Shown here: positions 15,203 through 23,806 of the stretch, one piece after another
Position numbering within the stretch: the stretch's first letter is position 1
Layout of the letters: the number at the start of each line of letters is the position of its first letter
NCBI GenBank assembly: GCA_963802375.1
Contig: CAWDIJ010000005.1
Coordinates: 310,001-374,000 of the forward strand
Reading direction: 5' to 3'
DNA length: 64,000 nt
DNA from: JACDAN01 sp963802375
GTDB taxonomy: Bacteria; Actinomycetota; Thermoleophilia; Gaiellales; Gaiellaceae
Notes under the pieces: model-generated
What the model saw: only the letters and a program-made list of their open reading frames with translations
What the model was told of the DNA's origin: nothing
Database searches by the model: none
Position numbers and translations under genes: made by a program

Positions 15203-17596
15203 ATGACTGAAGCAGCATACACAGCGAAGGACATCACGGTCCTCGAAGGGCTCGAGCCGGTCCGGCTCCGACCCAGCATGTACATCGGGTCGACAGGGTC
15301 CAGAGGCCTGCATCACCTCGTTTACGAAGTGGTGGACAACTCGGTGGACGAGGCCCTCGCAGGGCGCGCGGACCGTATCGAGGTCACGCTGCATCCCGAC
15401 AACTCGGTCACCGTCTCGGACAACGGATCCGGAATCCCCGTCGACGCCATGGCCGAGACGGGCCTTCCCGCGGTCACCGTCGTGCTGACGAAGCTGCATG
15501 CCGGCGGAAAGTTCGGCGGCGAGGGCTACAAGGTCTCCGGCGGGCTGCACGGCGTCGGCGTCTCCGTCGTGAACGCCCTGTCCGAGTGGCTCAAGGTCGA
15601 GGTGCGGCGCGACGGGACGATCTACCGCCAGGAGTTTTGCCGCGGCGAGCCGACGACCGACCTGGATGTCGCCGGCAAGACCGAGGGCAAGAAGGACACG
15701 GGGACGACGATCTCGTTCCTCCCCGATCTCGAGATCTTCGACGAAGACGAGTTCGAGTGGTCGATGGACACCCTCGTGCAGCGTCTCCGCGAGACCGCGT
15801 TCCTGACCAGGGGGCTGCGGATCTTGATCACCGACGAGCGCGAGGGCGAGGTGCGGCACGAGTTCCACTACGAGGGTGGGATCAGGGATTTCGTCGAGCA
15901 CGTGAACAGCGCCAAGGACCCGATCCACAAGCGGATCGTCTTCCTCGAGGGCCAGATGGAGAACGGCACAGTCGAGGTCGCAATGCAGTGGAACGGCTCC
16001 TACGTGGAGTCGGTGTTCTCGTTCGCGAACAACATCAACACGACCGAGGGTGGCGCCCACCTCTCCGGCTTCAAGGCAGCTCTGACCGGCACGCTGAACA
16101 AGTACGCGCGCGACAAGGGGCTCCTGAAGGAGAAAGAGGAGAACCTCGAAGGCGAGGACGTCCGTGAGGGGCTCGCCGCCGTCATCTCCGTGAAGCTCCG
16201 CGAGCCGCAGTTCGAGGGGCAGACGAAGACGAAGCTCGGAAACCCGTGGGTCCGCGGCCTGGTGGAGCAGACCGTCAACCAGCGCCTCGCCGAGTTCCTC
16301 GAGGAGAACCCAACCGACGCAAAGCAGATCGTGTCGAAGGCGGTGGCAGCGCGGAACGCACGCCAGGCCGCTCGCAAGGCGCGACAGCTGAGCCGGAAGA
16401 GCGCGCTCGAGAGCTCCTCGCTGCCGGGCAGGCTCGCCGACTGCCAGACCGGCGATCCCGAGGACGCCGAGCTGTTCCTCGTCGAGGGCAACTCTGCCGG
16501 CGGGTCCGCTGTCGAGGCGCGAAACCGCGTCAACCAGGCGATCCTCCCGCTGCGCGGCAAGGTCATCAACTCGGAGAAGAACCGGATCAACAAGGTGCTC
16601 TCCAACGTGGAGATTCAGTCGATGATCACAGCGATCGGCACCGGGATCGGGGACGAGTTCGACATGGAGAAGCTCCGGTACCACCGGATCATCGTCATGA
16701 CCGACGCCGACGTGGACGGCGCCCACATCCGGACTCTGATCCTCACGTTCCTGTTCCGGCAGATGCCAGAGCTCGTCGAGGCCGGCCACGTCTACATTGC
16801 CGCCGCCCCGCTCTACCGCGTGAAGTTCGGCAACCAGGAGCTCTACGTCGAGAAGGAGTCCCAGTTCGAGGATCTCCTCGTCCGGGAGCGGATCAAGGAC
16901 ATGGAGGTCTCCGACCGGGGCGGATCGTCTTTCAAGCTCACCGAGACGCGCTACAAGCGCTTCACGACGGCCCTCGCCGAGTTCGAGGGGTGGGCTTCGC
17001 GCCTCCGCGCCGACTACGGTGCGCCGACCGTCAACTTTCTCATCCAGCACCGCCTGATCGAGGGTGCAGACGCGGGCGCCGACCTCGAGCGCGCGCTGAA
17101 GGGGCTCGACACCGACGGGTACGAGCTGGATCTCGTGGAGCGCTCAGCGGAGTCGTTCCGCGTCAAGGTGACGGAGAAGGAGACGAGTGCTGCGAGCCAC
17201 GTCACGGTCCCTGCCGAGCTCCTCGCGTCGCCGCACTACGCGAGTCTCGCCAAGTCGTACGCGCGTCTCGTCGAGCTCGCCGGCCCGCCGCCGTTCCGCA
17301 TCGAGCTCGGCCGGAAGTGGCGCGAGGCGGACACATTCGAGTCGCTCCGTTCCAAGGCGATCGACCTTGCGAAGGACGGGATCGAGGTGGGCCGCTTCAA
17401 GGGTCTCGGTGAGATGGACGCCGAGGATCTCTGGGAAACGACCATGAACCCCGCCAACCGGATGCTGATCCGCGTCGAGGTCGAGGACGCCGCTGCGGCG
17501 GACCTCGCCTTCTCGATGCTGATGGGTGACCAGGTCGAGCCGCGCCGCCTGTTCATCGAGCAAAACGCCAGGGACGTCCGCTTCCTCGATGTTTGA
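15203..17596 (+). CDS. gyrB: DNA gyrase subunit B, long form
   Basis: The ATPase subunit of gyrase, 797 residues. GHKL motifs include EVVDNSVDEALAG, DNGSGIPVDAM and GGLHGVGVSVVNALS. The TOPRIM domain has LVEGNSAGGSA, LPLRGK and MTDADVDGAHIRTL, and the end has RFKGLGEMDAEDLWETTMNP. Between AAPLYRV (about 534) and RFKGLGEM (about 731) there are nearly 200 residues, where the short Gram-positive enzymes have about 50. The extra roughly 150 residues match the position of the insert in the 804-residue E. coli GyrB. The hairpin leader precedes it; a repeat-bearing gap separates it from gyrA. Confidence 0.97.
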   Translation: MTEAAYTAKDITVLEGLEPVRLRPSMYIGSTGSRGLHHLVYEVVDNSVDEALAGRADRIEVTLHPDNSVTVSDNGSGIPVDAMAETGLPAVTVVLTKLHAGGKFGGEGYKVSGGLHGVGVSVVNALSEWLKVEVRRDGTIYRQEFCRGEPTTDLDVAGKTEGKKDTGTTISFLPDLEIFDEDEFEWSMDTLVQRLRETAFLTRGLRILITDEREGEVRHEFHYEGGIRDFVEHVNSAKDPIHKRIVFLEGQMENGTVEVAMQWNGSYVESVFSFANNINTTEGGAHLSGFKAALTGTLNKYARDKGLLKEKEENLEGEDVREGLAAVISVKLREPQFEGQTKTKLGNPWVRGLVEQTVNQRLAEFLEENPTDAKQIVSKAVAARNARQAARKARQLSRKSALESSSLPGRLADCQTGDPEDAELFLVEGNSAGGSAVEARNRVNQAILPLRGKVINSEKNRINKVLSNVEIQSMITAIGTGIGDEFDMEKLRYHRIIVMTDADVDGAHIRTLILTFLFRQMPELVEAGHVYIAAAPLYRVKFGNQELYVEKESQFEDLLVRERIKDMEVSDRGGSSFKLTETRYKRFTTALAEFEGWASRLRADYGAPTVNFLIQHRLIEGADAGADLERALKGLDTDGYELDLVERSAESFRVKVTEKETSAASHVTVPAELLASPHYASLAKSYARLVELAGPPPFRIELGRKWREADTFESLRSKAIDLAKDGIEVGRFKGLGEMDAEDLWETTMNPANRMLIRVEVEDAAAADLAFSMLMGDQVEPRRLFIEQNARDVRFLDV

Positions 17597-17635
17597 GATG
17601 GCCCCCACCTCGCCACCTCGCACTCACCGAGGCGC

Positions 17636-17722
17636 TGCAAACCGCCGCCTCGCCGCGTCCTCAGCCGCGCCCGCAGCCTCCGGCTACGAACGCGGCCTGC
17701 GTCCTTGCGACGCGGGGTTTTC
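17636..17722. repeat. Stem-loop family element, copy A (gyrB-gyrA gap)
   Basis: The core 17655-17704 contains TCCTCAGCCGCGCCC, an apex hairpin (AGCC-TCC-GGCT, 17675-17685) and GAACGCGGCCTG (17688-17699). Outer helices are CCGCGTC (17653-17659) with GACGCGG (17709-17715), and AAACC with GGTTT beyond. A TTTT run follows the 3' arm. The same 12-mer and the same layout recur near 22.4, 35.4 and 50.1 kb, and a variant at 58.2 kb. Confidence 0.85.
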
Positions 17723-17757
17723 GCGGTCGGTGAGCACGATCTGTCGAGGCGGTGACC

Positions 17758-20277
17758 ATGTCTAACTTGGAGCCGCTCGGCGCCGGCCGCATCGAGTCGC
17801 GCGACCTGGAGCAGGAGCTCCGGTCCAGCTTCCTCGACTACGCGATGAGCGTGATCGTCTCGCGCGCACTGCCGGACGTGCGGGACGGGCTCAAGCCGGT
17901 GCACCGGCGCGTCCTCTACGGGATGCACGAAGCCGGCATGCAGCCGAACCGGCCCTTCAAGAAGTCCGCGCGCATCGTTGGTGACGTGATGGGCTCGTAT
18001 CACCCGCACGGCGACTCCGCGATCTACGACACGCTCGTGAGGCTCGCGCAGCCGTTCTCGATGCGCTACCCGCTCGTCGACGGCCAGGGCAACTTCGGAA
18101 ACATCGACGACTATCCGGCGGCGGCGATGCGCTACACCGAGTCACGCCTCGCCCGGATCGCGACCGAGCTGCTTCGGGACATCGACGCCGACACCGTCGA
18201 CTTCCAGCCGAACTACGACGAGTCCCGCCGCGAGCCGTCCGTGCTCCCTGCGCGCTTCCCGAACCTGCTCGTCAACGGGTCCGCCGGCATCGCGGTCGGC
18301 ATGGCGACGAACATCGCTCCGCACAACCTCGGCGAGGTGACCGACGCCGTCGTCGCGCTCATCGACGAGCCCGACATCGACGTCGACCGTCTGACGCGGC
18401 ACATCAAGGGGCCCGACTTCCCGACCGGCGCGATCATCCTGGGTCGGGAGGGCATCCGCGAGGCCTATCGCTCCGGCCGCGGCCGGATCATCATGCGCGC
18501 GCGGGCGCACATCGAGGAGCTGCGCGGCGGCAAGTCCGCGATCATCGTCACCGAGCTGCCCTACGGCGTGAAGAAGGGCGGCGACGCCGGCGTGATCAAG
18601 AAGATCGCCGACCTCGTCAACGACAAGGTGCTGACGGAGGTCTCGGACCTCGCCGACCATTCGGACCGGACGGGGATGCGGATCCAGATCGAGCTCAAGC
18701 GCGACGCGATTCCGCAGGTCGCGCTGAACAAGCTCTACAAGCACACGCCGCTGCAGTCGACCTTCGGCTTCAATGCGGTGGCGCTGGTCGACGGTGTCCC
18801 GCGGACGCTGTCCCTCCGGGACATGCTCCAGCACTACCTCGACTTCCAGCGTCAGGTCATCACCCGCCGGTCGAAGTTCGAGCTCCGCAAGGCAGAGGCG
18901 CGGGCACATGTCCTCCAGGGCTACCTGGTCGCGCTCGACAACCTCGATGCTGTGATCGCGCTGATCCGCGCCTCGGCGGACCCTGACGAGGCGCGCGAGG
19001 GGCTCCAGCGCGAGTTCGAGCTGTCGGAGATCCAGGCGCAGGCGATCCTCGACCTCCGGCTCCAGCGGCTGACCGGGCTCGAGCGCAAACGGATCGAGGA
19101 CGAGTTCGCCGATCTCCAGGAGCGCATCGCGGAGCTGCGCTCGATCCTCGGCGACGAGGCCCGCGTGGATGCGCTCATCCGCGAGGAGCTGCTCGAGATC
19201 AAGTCGATCTACGCCAAGAACGATGACCGCCGGACGGAGATCGTCGCCGCCGAGGAGGAGCTCGAGCTCGAAGACCTGATCGCCGAGGAGGACATGGTCA
19301 TCGCGATCACACGCTCCGGGTACATCAAACGGCTGCCTGTCTCGACCTATCGGGAGCAGCGCCGGGGCGGCATCGGCGTCATGGGCATGGAGCTCAAGGA
19401 CGACGACTTCATCCAGCACTTGTTCGTCGCATCGACGCACGACTACCTGCTCTTTTTCACCTCGGTCGGAAAGGTCTACCGGCTCAAGGTGCACGAGCTG
19501 CCGCTCGGCAGCAGGCAGTCAAAGGGCCGCGCGATCCCGAACTTCCTGCCGTACACGCAGAGCGAGACCACGCGCGCCGTGATTGCGACGCGGGATTTCA
19601 AGGAGGCGAAGTACCTCACGCTCGCGACGAAGAACGGCATCGTGAAGAAGAGCAAGTTCGAAGACTTCAACACGCCGCTGAAGGCGGACGGGATCATCGC
19701 GATCAACCTCCGCGACGACGACGAGCTGGTCGGCGTCGTCCACACCGACGGCGACGACGACATCCTCATGGTCTCGCGCAAGGGTCAGGCGATCCGCTTC
19801 CACGAGAAGGAGACGCGTCCGATGGGGCGGGCGACCGGCGGTGTCCGTGGCATGAACCTTCGCAAGGGCGACGCGGTCATCGAGATCGCCCGGGCCGAGA
19901 ACCTCTCCGATCTCCTCGTCGTGACCGAGAACGGCTACGGCAAGCGGACCCGGGTGGACGAGTATCCGGTCAAGGGCCGCGGCGGGCTTGGCGTGAGGAC
20001 CGTCCAGCTGACGGAGGCGAAGGGCCAGCTCGCCGGCGCGCGCGTCGTGCGCGACGGCTACCAGGTGATGCTGATCTCGACCGGCGGGACAGTGATCAAG
20101 ATGCCGGTGGAGGACGTCAAGCGGCTTGGCCGTTCGACGCAGGGCGTGATCGTGATGCGGCTGCGTGAGGGAGAGCAGGTCTCTGCGCTGGCACCCGTTG
20201 TCGAGTCCGAGACGCCCGAAGAGTCCGTGGTGCTGGAAGTGTCCGAGACACCGGCCGCCGAGCCTGTTCCGGAGTAG
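17758..20277 (+). CDS. gyrA: DNA gyrase subunit A
   Basis: The 839-residue breakage-reunion subunit. The N-terminal part has SVIVSRALPDVRDGLKPVHRR, the quinolone-determining stretch HPHGDSAIYDTLVRLAQ, and the active-site tyrosine in AAMRYTESRLAR (about residue 126). The C-terminal pinwheel has the GyrA box EQRRGGIGVMGM near 540, close to the consensus QRRGGKG, and continues as repeated blades. ATG 17758 is preferred over GTG 17752 because GAGGCGGTG is better spaced for it. The acidic tail after residue 815 is not conserved. Confidence 0.97.
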   Translation: MSNLEPLGAGRIESRDLEQELRSSFLDYAMSVIVSRALPDVRDGLKPVHRRVLYGMHEAGMQPNRPFKKSARIVGDVMGSYHPHGDSAIYDTLVRLAQPFSMRYPLVDGQGNFGNIDDYPAAAMRYTESRLARIATELLRDIDADTVDFQPNYDESRREPSVLPARFPNLLVNGSAGIAVGMATNIAPHNLGEVTDAVVALIDEPDIDVDRLTRHIKGPDFPTGAIILGREGIREAYRSGRGRIIMRARAHIEELRGGKSAIIVTELPYGVKKGGDAGVIKKIADLVNDKVLTEVSDLADHSDRTGMRIQIELKRDAIPQVALNKLYKHTPLQSTFGFNAVALVDGVPRTLSLRDMLQHYLDFQRQVITRRSKFELRKAEARAHVLQGYLVALDNLDAVIALIRASADPDEAREGLQREFELSEIQAQAILDLRLQRLTGLERKRIEDEFADLQERIAELRSILGDEARVDALIREELLEIKSIYAKNDDRRTEIVAAEEELELEDLIAEEDMVIAITRSGYIKRLPVSTYREQRRGGIGVMGMELKDDDFIQHLFVASTHDYLLFFTSVGKVYRLKVHELPLGSRQSKGRAIPNFLPYTQSETTRAVIATRDFKEAKYLTLATKNGIVKKSKFEDFNTPLKADGIIAINLRDDDELVGVVHTDGDDDILMVSRKGQAIRFHEKETRPMGRATGGVRGMNLRKGDAVIEIARAENLSDLLVVTENGYGKRTRVDEYPVKGRGGLGVRTVQLTEAKGQLAGARVVRDGYQVMLISTGGTVIKMPVEDVKRLGRSTQGVIVMRLREGEQVSALAPVVESETPEESVVLEVSETPAAEPVPE

Positions 20278-20288
20278 TTTTCCGGGTC

Positions 20289-20307
20289 GCGAGGGTTTTC
20301 GCCTCGC
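20289..20307 (+). terminator. Hairpin after gyrA
   Basis: GCGAGG (20289-20294) pairs with CCTCGC (20302-20307) around a T-rich loop, 11 bases after the gyrA stop. There is no downstream T-run, so termination efficiency is uncertain. Confidence 0.45.
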
Positions 20308-20391
20308 ATTGCGCAGCTTTCCCTAGGCAAGCACGACCTTGCGCGTTACATTGATTGGGCGATCTATTAACGAATCGAACGAGGGTGTCGT

Positions 20392-20706
20392 ATGTCTCCA
20401 AGCACACAAGCTGACCTGCTCGAGCCAATCGACCTGGCCGAGCACCTGGGGAAGGTCGAGCTCTATCTCGGGCAGGTCTGCCAGATCGCAGGCATCTCGA
20501 AGATGCAGCTCGACTACTGGACGAACAAGGCCCAGATTCCGACAAAAGGCCGCAAGCAGCGGATCTACGACATGGACGCCGTCGAGACCGTGATGCTGAT
20601 CAAGCAGGCCAAGGACAAGGGTCTCAACCTCGGAGCTGCGATCGAAGCGGCGCGCCGTTTTCGCGAGCGGCAGCAGCCCGAGGCCGCGGTCAGCTCGTCG
20701 CCCTGA
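20392..20706 (+). CDS. Small MerR-like DNA-binding protein
   Basis: A 104-residue cytoplasmic regulator with a MerR-type winged helix: YLGQVCQIAGISKMQLDYW as the recognition helix region, then IYDMDAVETVMLIKQAKDKG as the wing and following helix, and NLGAAIEAARRF. There is no C-terminal effector domain. The ATG start at 20392 is preceded by GAGGGTG. It has its own 114-bp upstream gap, including an AT-rich stretch (GATCTATTAACG) that may be the promoter. Its target is unknown. The 3' end overlaps the end of convergent galT by 17 bases. Confidence 0.75.
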   Translation: MSPSTQADLLEPIDLAEHLGKVELYLGQVCQIAGISKMQLDYWTNKAQIPTKGRKQRIYDMDAVETVMLIKQAKDKGLNLGAAIEAARRFRERQQPEAAVSSSP

Positions 20707-21499
20707 GCCTCTCGGCCGCCTGCTCGGGCGGCACGGCATTAACATAGAGCCCAGCGCCGAGCTCGACTCCTGCGAGCGCGGTGAGGCGTGGGACGAAGTG
20801 CACGTGCTTCGGATCCGTGGCGTGGAGCCAAGCGTTCCACGCAAACGGCCCCTCGGCGTTGCGCACGCGGCCGGCGAGGTCCTGTAGCGCATCGAGCAGG
20901 TCGACCAGCGCTCCCCCCAGGATGAGGCTTTCGTACGGCGAGGCGCCTACGGGGTGGACGACGGCGATCGTGTCGTTGCGCTCGATCACGCGCAAGTTGT
21001 CGTGCCGGAGCAGGTCGTCGAGCGCTCCGCGGTCTTCCGCGACCACCGGCGGAGGCACTTCATCCAGCACGACCAGTTGGGAGTGGCTGTGGGGGAGGCT
21101 CGAGCCAGCGAGCCGACCTTCGTTGATCAAGGCATGGACGTAGCCAAAGCCTTCGGCAGTCGCTGCGTCAATGCGGTGCTGCCAGCCTTCGGCGATCGAT
21201 TCGATCTGGCCTTCACCGAGATCCGCGAAGGCGCGGACGTGGTCGGGCGCATGGATGACGACCTCCTGGCGCTCGAACGCCGGGTAGAGGTTCGGGACGA
21301 CCCGGACCCGCCAGGGATCCCCGATGCGGAGGGTCTCGGGCGGCGTGCGATCCTCGCGGCCGGCGCAGAAGGGACAACGCTCGAGCTCCTCGGGCGTCGC
21401 CTCCCCCGGCGGCGGCAGCCAGGCTCCTGGCCGTCCCGCGCGGCCCGGCGCGAAGACGACGCGGCGACCCGTCAGGGGGTCTTCGCGGATCTCCCTCAG
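20690..21499 (-). CDS. galT: Galactose-1-phosphate uridylyltransferase-like protein, apparent CTG start
   Basis: A HIT-superfamily nucleotidyl transferase of about 269 residues, shorter than the usual 330 to 350. It shows REIREDPLTGRRVVFAPGR at the start, the zinc-type pair ERCPFCAG, VRVVPNLYPAFE and the catalytic HSHSQ (HxHxQ) in LPHSHSQLVVLDEVP. The only canonical start is TTG 21130, which would delete the whole first half, including the zinc and substrate motifs. The frame is uninterrupted up to CTG 21499, which overlaps the slipin stop as CTGA, the same 4-bp geometry as the ATGA and GTGA junctions elsewhere. It may act in the Leloir pathway or as an ADP/UDP-sugar transferase. Confidence 0.82.
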   Translation of the reverse strand: MREIREDPLTGRRVVFAPGRAGRPGAWLPPPGEATPEELERCPFCAGREDRTPPETLRIGDPWRVRVVPNLYPAFERQEVVIHAPDHVRAFADLGEGQIESIAEGWQHRIDAATAEGFGYVHALINEGRLAGSSLPHSHSQLVVLDEVPPPVVAEDRGALDDLLRHDNLRVIERNDTIAVVHPVGASPYESLILGGALVDLLDALQDLAGRVRNAEGPFAWNAWLHATDPKHVHFVPRLTALAGVELGAGLYVNAVPPEQAAERLRATS

Positions 21500-22266
21500 G
21501 AGGGGGGCGTCTTGCGGCCGGCTTCCAGGAACGGGCTGAAGAGCTCGATGGGCAACGGAAGGATGATTGTCGAGGACCGTTCCGAGCTGATCTCGAGCAT
21601 CGTCTGCAGGAAGCGGAGCTGAAGCGACATTGGATTTTCGGCCAGGACGAGCGCGGCATTCTTCAGCTGCTCCGAGGCCTGGAACTCGCCCTCGGCCGCG
21701 ATGACCTTCGCGCGCCGCTCACGCTCGGCCTCAGCCTGCCGCGCCATGGCACGCTGCATCCCGCCTGGGATCTCGACGTCCTTGACCTCGACGATCGAGA
21801 CCTTGACGCCCCACGGCGAGGTCGCCTCGTCGATGATCCGCTGCAGGATCTCGTTGATCTTGTCCCGCTCGGACAGGAGCTCGTCGAGCTGGTGCTGGCC
21901 GAGGACGCTCCGGAGCGTGGTCTGGGCGATCTGGGAGGTTGCGACCATGAAGTTCTCGACTTGCACGATCGCTCTCTCGGGATCGATGATCCGGAAGTAG
22001 GCGACGGCGTTCACGCGGACGGGAACGTTGTCCTTCGTGATCACCTCCTGCGGCGGGACGTTCAGCGTCACCGTCCGCAGGTCGACGCGGACCATCTTGT
22101 CGATGATCGGGATCAGCAGGAAGAGGCCCGGGCCCTTCGGCGGAGACTTCAGGCGGCCGAGACGGAAGATCACGCCCCGCTCGTACTCCCGCGCCACCCG
22201 GATCGCCGCCGAGAGCAGCAGGATCAGCAGGACGGCGACAACCGCAAGGACGATCAGCGCAGCCAC
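21496..22266 (-). CDS. Slipin (SPFH/Band 7 membrane protein)
   Basis: A 256-residue protein with one N-terminal membrane helix (ALIVLAVVAVLLILLLS), then the SPFH domain: REYERGVIFRLGRL, GPGLFLLIPIID, VRVDLRTVTLNVPPQEVITKD, and TTLRSVLGQHQLDELLSERD. The tail AMARQAEAERERRAKVIAAEG is the coiled coil that drives oligomerisation. Slipins form membrane microdomain scaffolds and are commonly encoded beside NfeD proteases, as here (nfeD is upstream on the same strand, across a repeat-bearing gap). The GTG start at 22266 precedes the helix. Confidence 0.92.
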   Translation of the reverse strand: MAALIVLAVVAVLLILLLSAAIRVAREYERGVIFRLGRLKSPPKGPGLFLLIPIIDKMVRVDLRTVTLNVPPQEVITKDNVPVRVNAVAYFRIIDPERAIVQVENFMVATSQIAQTTLRSVLGQHQLDELLSERDKINEILQRIIDEATSPWGVKVSIVEVKDVEIPGGMQRAMARQAEAERERRAKVIAAEGEFQASEQLKNAALVLAENPMSLQLRFLQTMLEISSERSSTIILPLPIELFSPFLEAGRKTPPS

Positions 22267-22318
22267 GCCCAGATCTTAGTGCCCTACTGGGCGCCACGGG
22301 CGGCCTCTGCACGGCTGC

Positions 22319-22402
22319 AAAGCGCCGCCAGACTGGAGCCTCCGACCGCGTCCATATTTCTCAATATGAACGCGGCCTGAGTCCGCAGCCTGGCGGGGCT
22401 TT
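22319..22402. repeat. Stem-loop family element, copy B (nfeD-slipin gap)
   Basis: A 13-bp outer stem with one mismatch (22319-22331 with 22390-22402) encloses CCGCG, a perfect apex hairpin CATATT-TCTC-AATATG (22353-22368) and the shared 12-mer GAACGCGGCCTG (22368-22379). The apex sequence is unrelated to that of copies A and C but still fully paired. The 5' half is the most diverged of the five copies. Together with its flanks it fills most of the 175-bp gap. Confidence 0.85.
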
Positions 22403-22441
22403 TCGCGCGTCAGAGGCGCGCCCGCGACACCCAGCAGGGCA

Positions 22442-23737
22442 CTATGCGGGGGCGACGGTGAGCGTGAGCGCGTCGTCGAGGCCCTCGACGCGCACCTGCT
22501 GTCCGGGGCGGATCGCCTCGCCGTCGGTTTTCGCGCGCCAGAGCTCGCCGTGGACGAAGACGAGGCCGACCGGATCGAGCGTCTGGCGGACGACGCCGAC
22601 CTGGCCGATCAGCTCCTCCTGGCCCGTGACGACCTCGGCGCGCCGCACCTGGACGAGCTTCGTGACGACAAGCGCGACCATCAGCGCCATCGCGGTGGCG
22701 ACGCCGAGCGCGACCTGCAGCGAGACCTGGTAGCTCTCGCCGGCAGGGTCGAAAAGCATGAGCGAGCCGATCACGAAGGCGACGGCACCGGCCAGCGCGA
22801 GCGCGCCGTGGCTCATGACGAACATCTCGGCCACGAAGAACCCGGCGGCGAGGAGTAAGAGCAGCACCCCCGCCCAGCTGACGGGAAGGACTTGCAGGCC
22901 GAAGAGGCCGATGATCAGCGAGATCGCGCCAACCGTCCCAGGGAGGATCAGGCCGGGGCTCCAGAGCTCGATCGTGATTCCGAGCACCCCGATCGACATG
23001 AGGATGACGATCAGGTTCGGGTCGATCAGCGTGTCGAGGATCTGCTTCCAGAACGACATCTCGACCTCGTCCACCTTGGCGCCGGCGGTCTCGAGCATGA
23101 TCATCTTCGGCACGGTCTCCGTGCCGTCGACCTGGTTCAGGAGCGTCGGTAGGTCGGGGGCGATCACGTCGATCACGTTCATCTGGAGCGCCTCGCGCGC
23201 GCTGAGGTTTGCGCCTCGGCGAACCGCCGCATCGACCCACTTCACGTTCCGTCCATGCTCGCGGGCGAGCGCGCGCAGCGAGGCAGCCGCGTCGTTCACG
23301 ACCTTGTTGCGGAGATCCTCCTGGATGTCCTCGCCGCCGACGCTGACCGGTGTCGAGGAGCCGATGTTGGTCTGCGGCGCCATGGCGAGGAGATCGGCAG
23401 CTTGGCTGATCCAGACTCCCGCGGAAGCTGCCCGCGCGCCTTCAGGCGAGACGTAGACGATCACCGGGACCTTCGATGCGAGCTCGGCCTCGTAGATGTC
23501 TTTCATCGAGCTGGCCAGCCCGCCGGGCGTGTCGAGGAGGATGACGATCGCGTTGTAGTTCTCCTCGTTCGCGCGCTCGATCTGGTCGATGACGTAGTCG
23601 GCCGTGACCGGATTGACGTCGTTGTCGAACTCGACCGCCAGGACTCGAGGCTGGGAGGGCGCTGCGAAGGCGGCCGCAGGAACCAGCATCGCCACCGCCA
23701 ATGCGGTCAAAACTCCCCGCAGAAAGCGGCTTTTCAC
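22442..23737 (-). CDS. NfeD-family membrane serine protease (ClpP-class)
   Basis: A 431-residue secreted or membrane protease. A signal peptide (GVLTALAVAMLVPAAAFA) leads into the SppA/ClpP-like domain with AIVILLDTPGGLASSM and the catalytic serine region EGARAASAGVWIS; the catalytic lysine would lie in the following helices. Four hydrophobic segments follow (LIVILMSIGVLGITIELW and onward), then a C-terminal NfeD beta-barrel: EVVTGQEELIGQVG and VFVHGELWRAKTDGEAI. These proteases cleave slipin/stomatin tails, matching the slipin gene downstream. The start is GTG 23737, 69 bp from the divergent amidase gene. Confidence 0.9.
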   Translation of the reverse strand: MKSRFLRGVLTALAVAMLVPAAAFAAPSQPRVLAVEFDNDVNPVTADYVIDQIERANEENYNAIVILLDTPGGLASSMKDIYEAELASKVPVIVYVSPEGARAASAGVWISQAADLLAMAPQTNIGSSTPVSVGGEDIQEDLRNKVVNDAAASLRALAREHGRNVKWVDAAVRRGANLSAREALQMNVIDVIAPDLPTLLNQVDGTETVPKMIMLETAGAKVDEVEMSFWKQILDTLIDPNLIVILMSIGVLGITIELWSPGLILPGTVGAISLIIGLFGLQVLPVSWAGVLLLLLAAGFFVAEMFVMSHGALALAGAVAFVIGSLMLFDPAGESYQVSLQVALGVATAMALMVALVVTKLVQVRRAEVVTGQEELIGQVGVVRQTLDPVGLVFVHGELWRAKTDGEAIRPGQQVRVEGLDDALTLTVAPA

Positions 23738-23806
23738 GGTGTAAAGATGCTATCAAGAGCCCTTGTCAGCCCAGCACGGCACTGCCACCCTGGCGTGGGG
23801 TCGTCT

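Noticed and set aside
14663..17050. 795-codon open frame antisense to gyrB
   Set aside because: It is a GC-rich shadow of gyrB; the plus-strand frame has all gyrase motifs, and the antisense product is an unrecognisable Val/Leu/Asp/Arg-rich chain.
18142..19494. 450-codon open frame antisense to gyrA
   Set aside because: Shadow frame with the same low-complexity acidic and Arg-rich composition and no family motif; gyrA is certain on the other strand.
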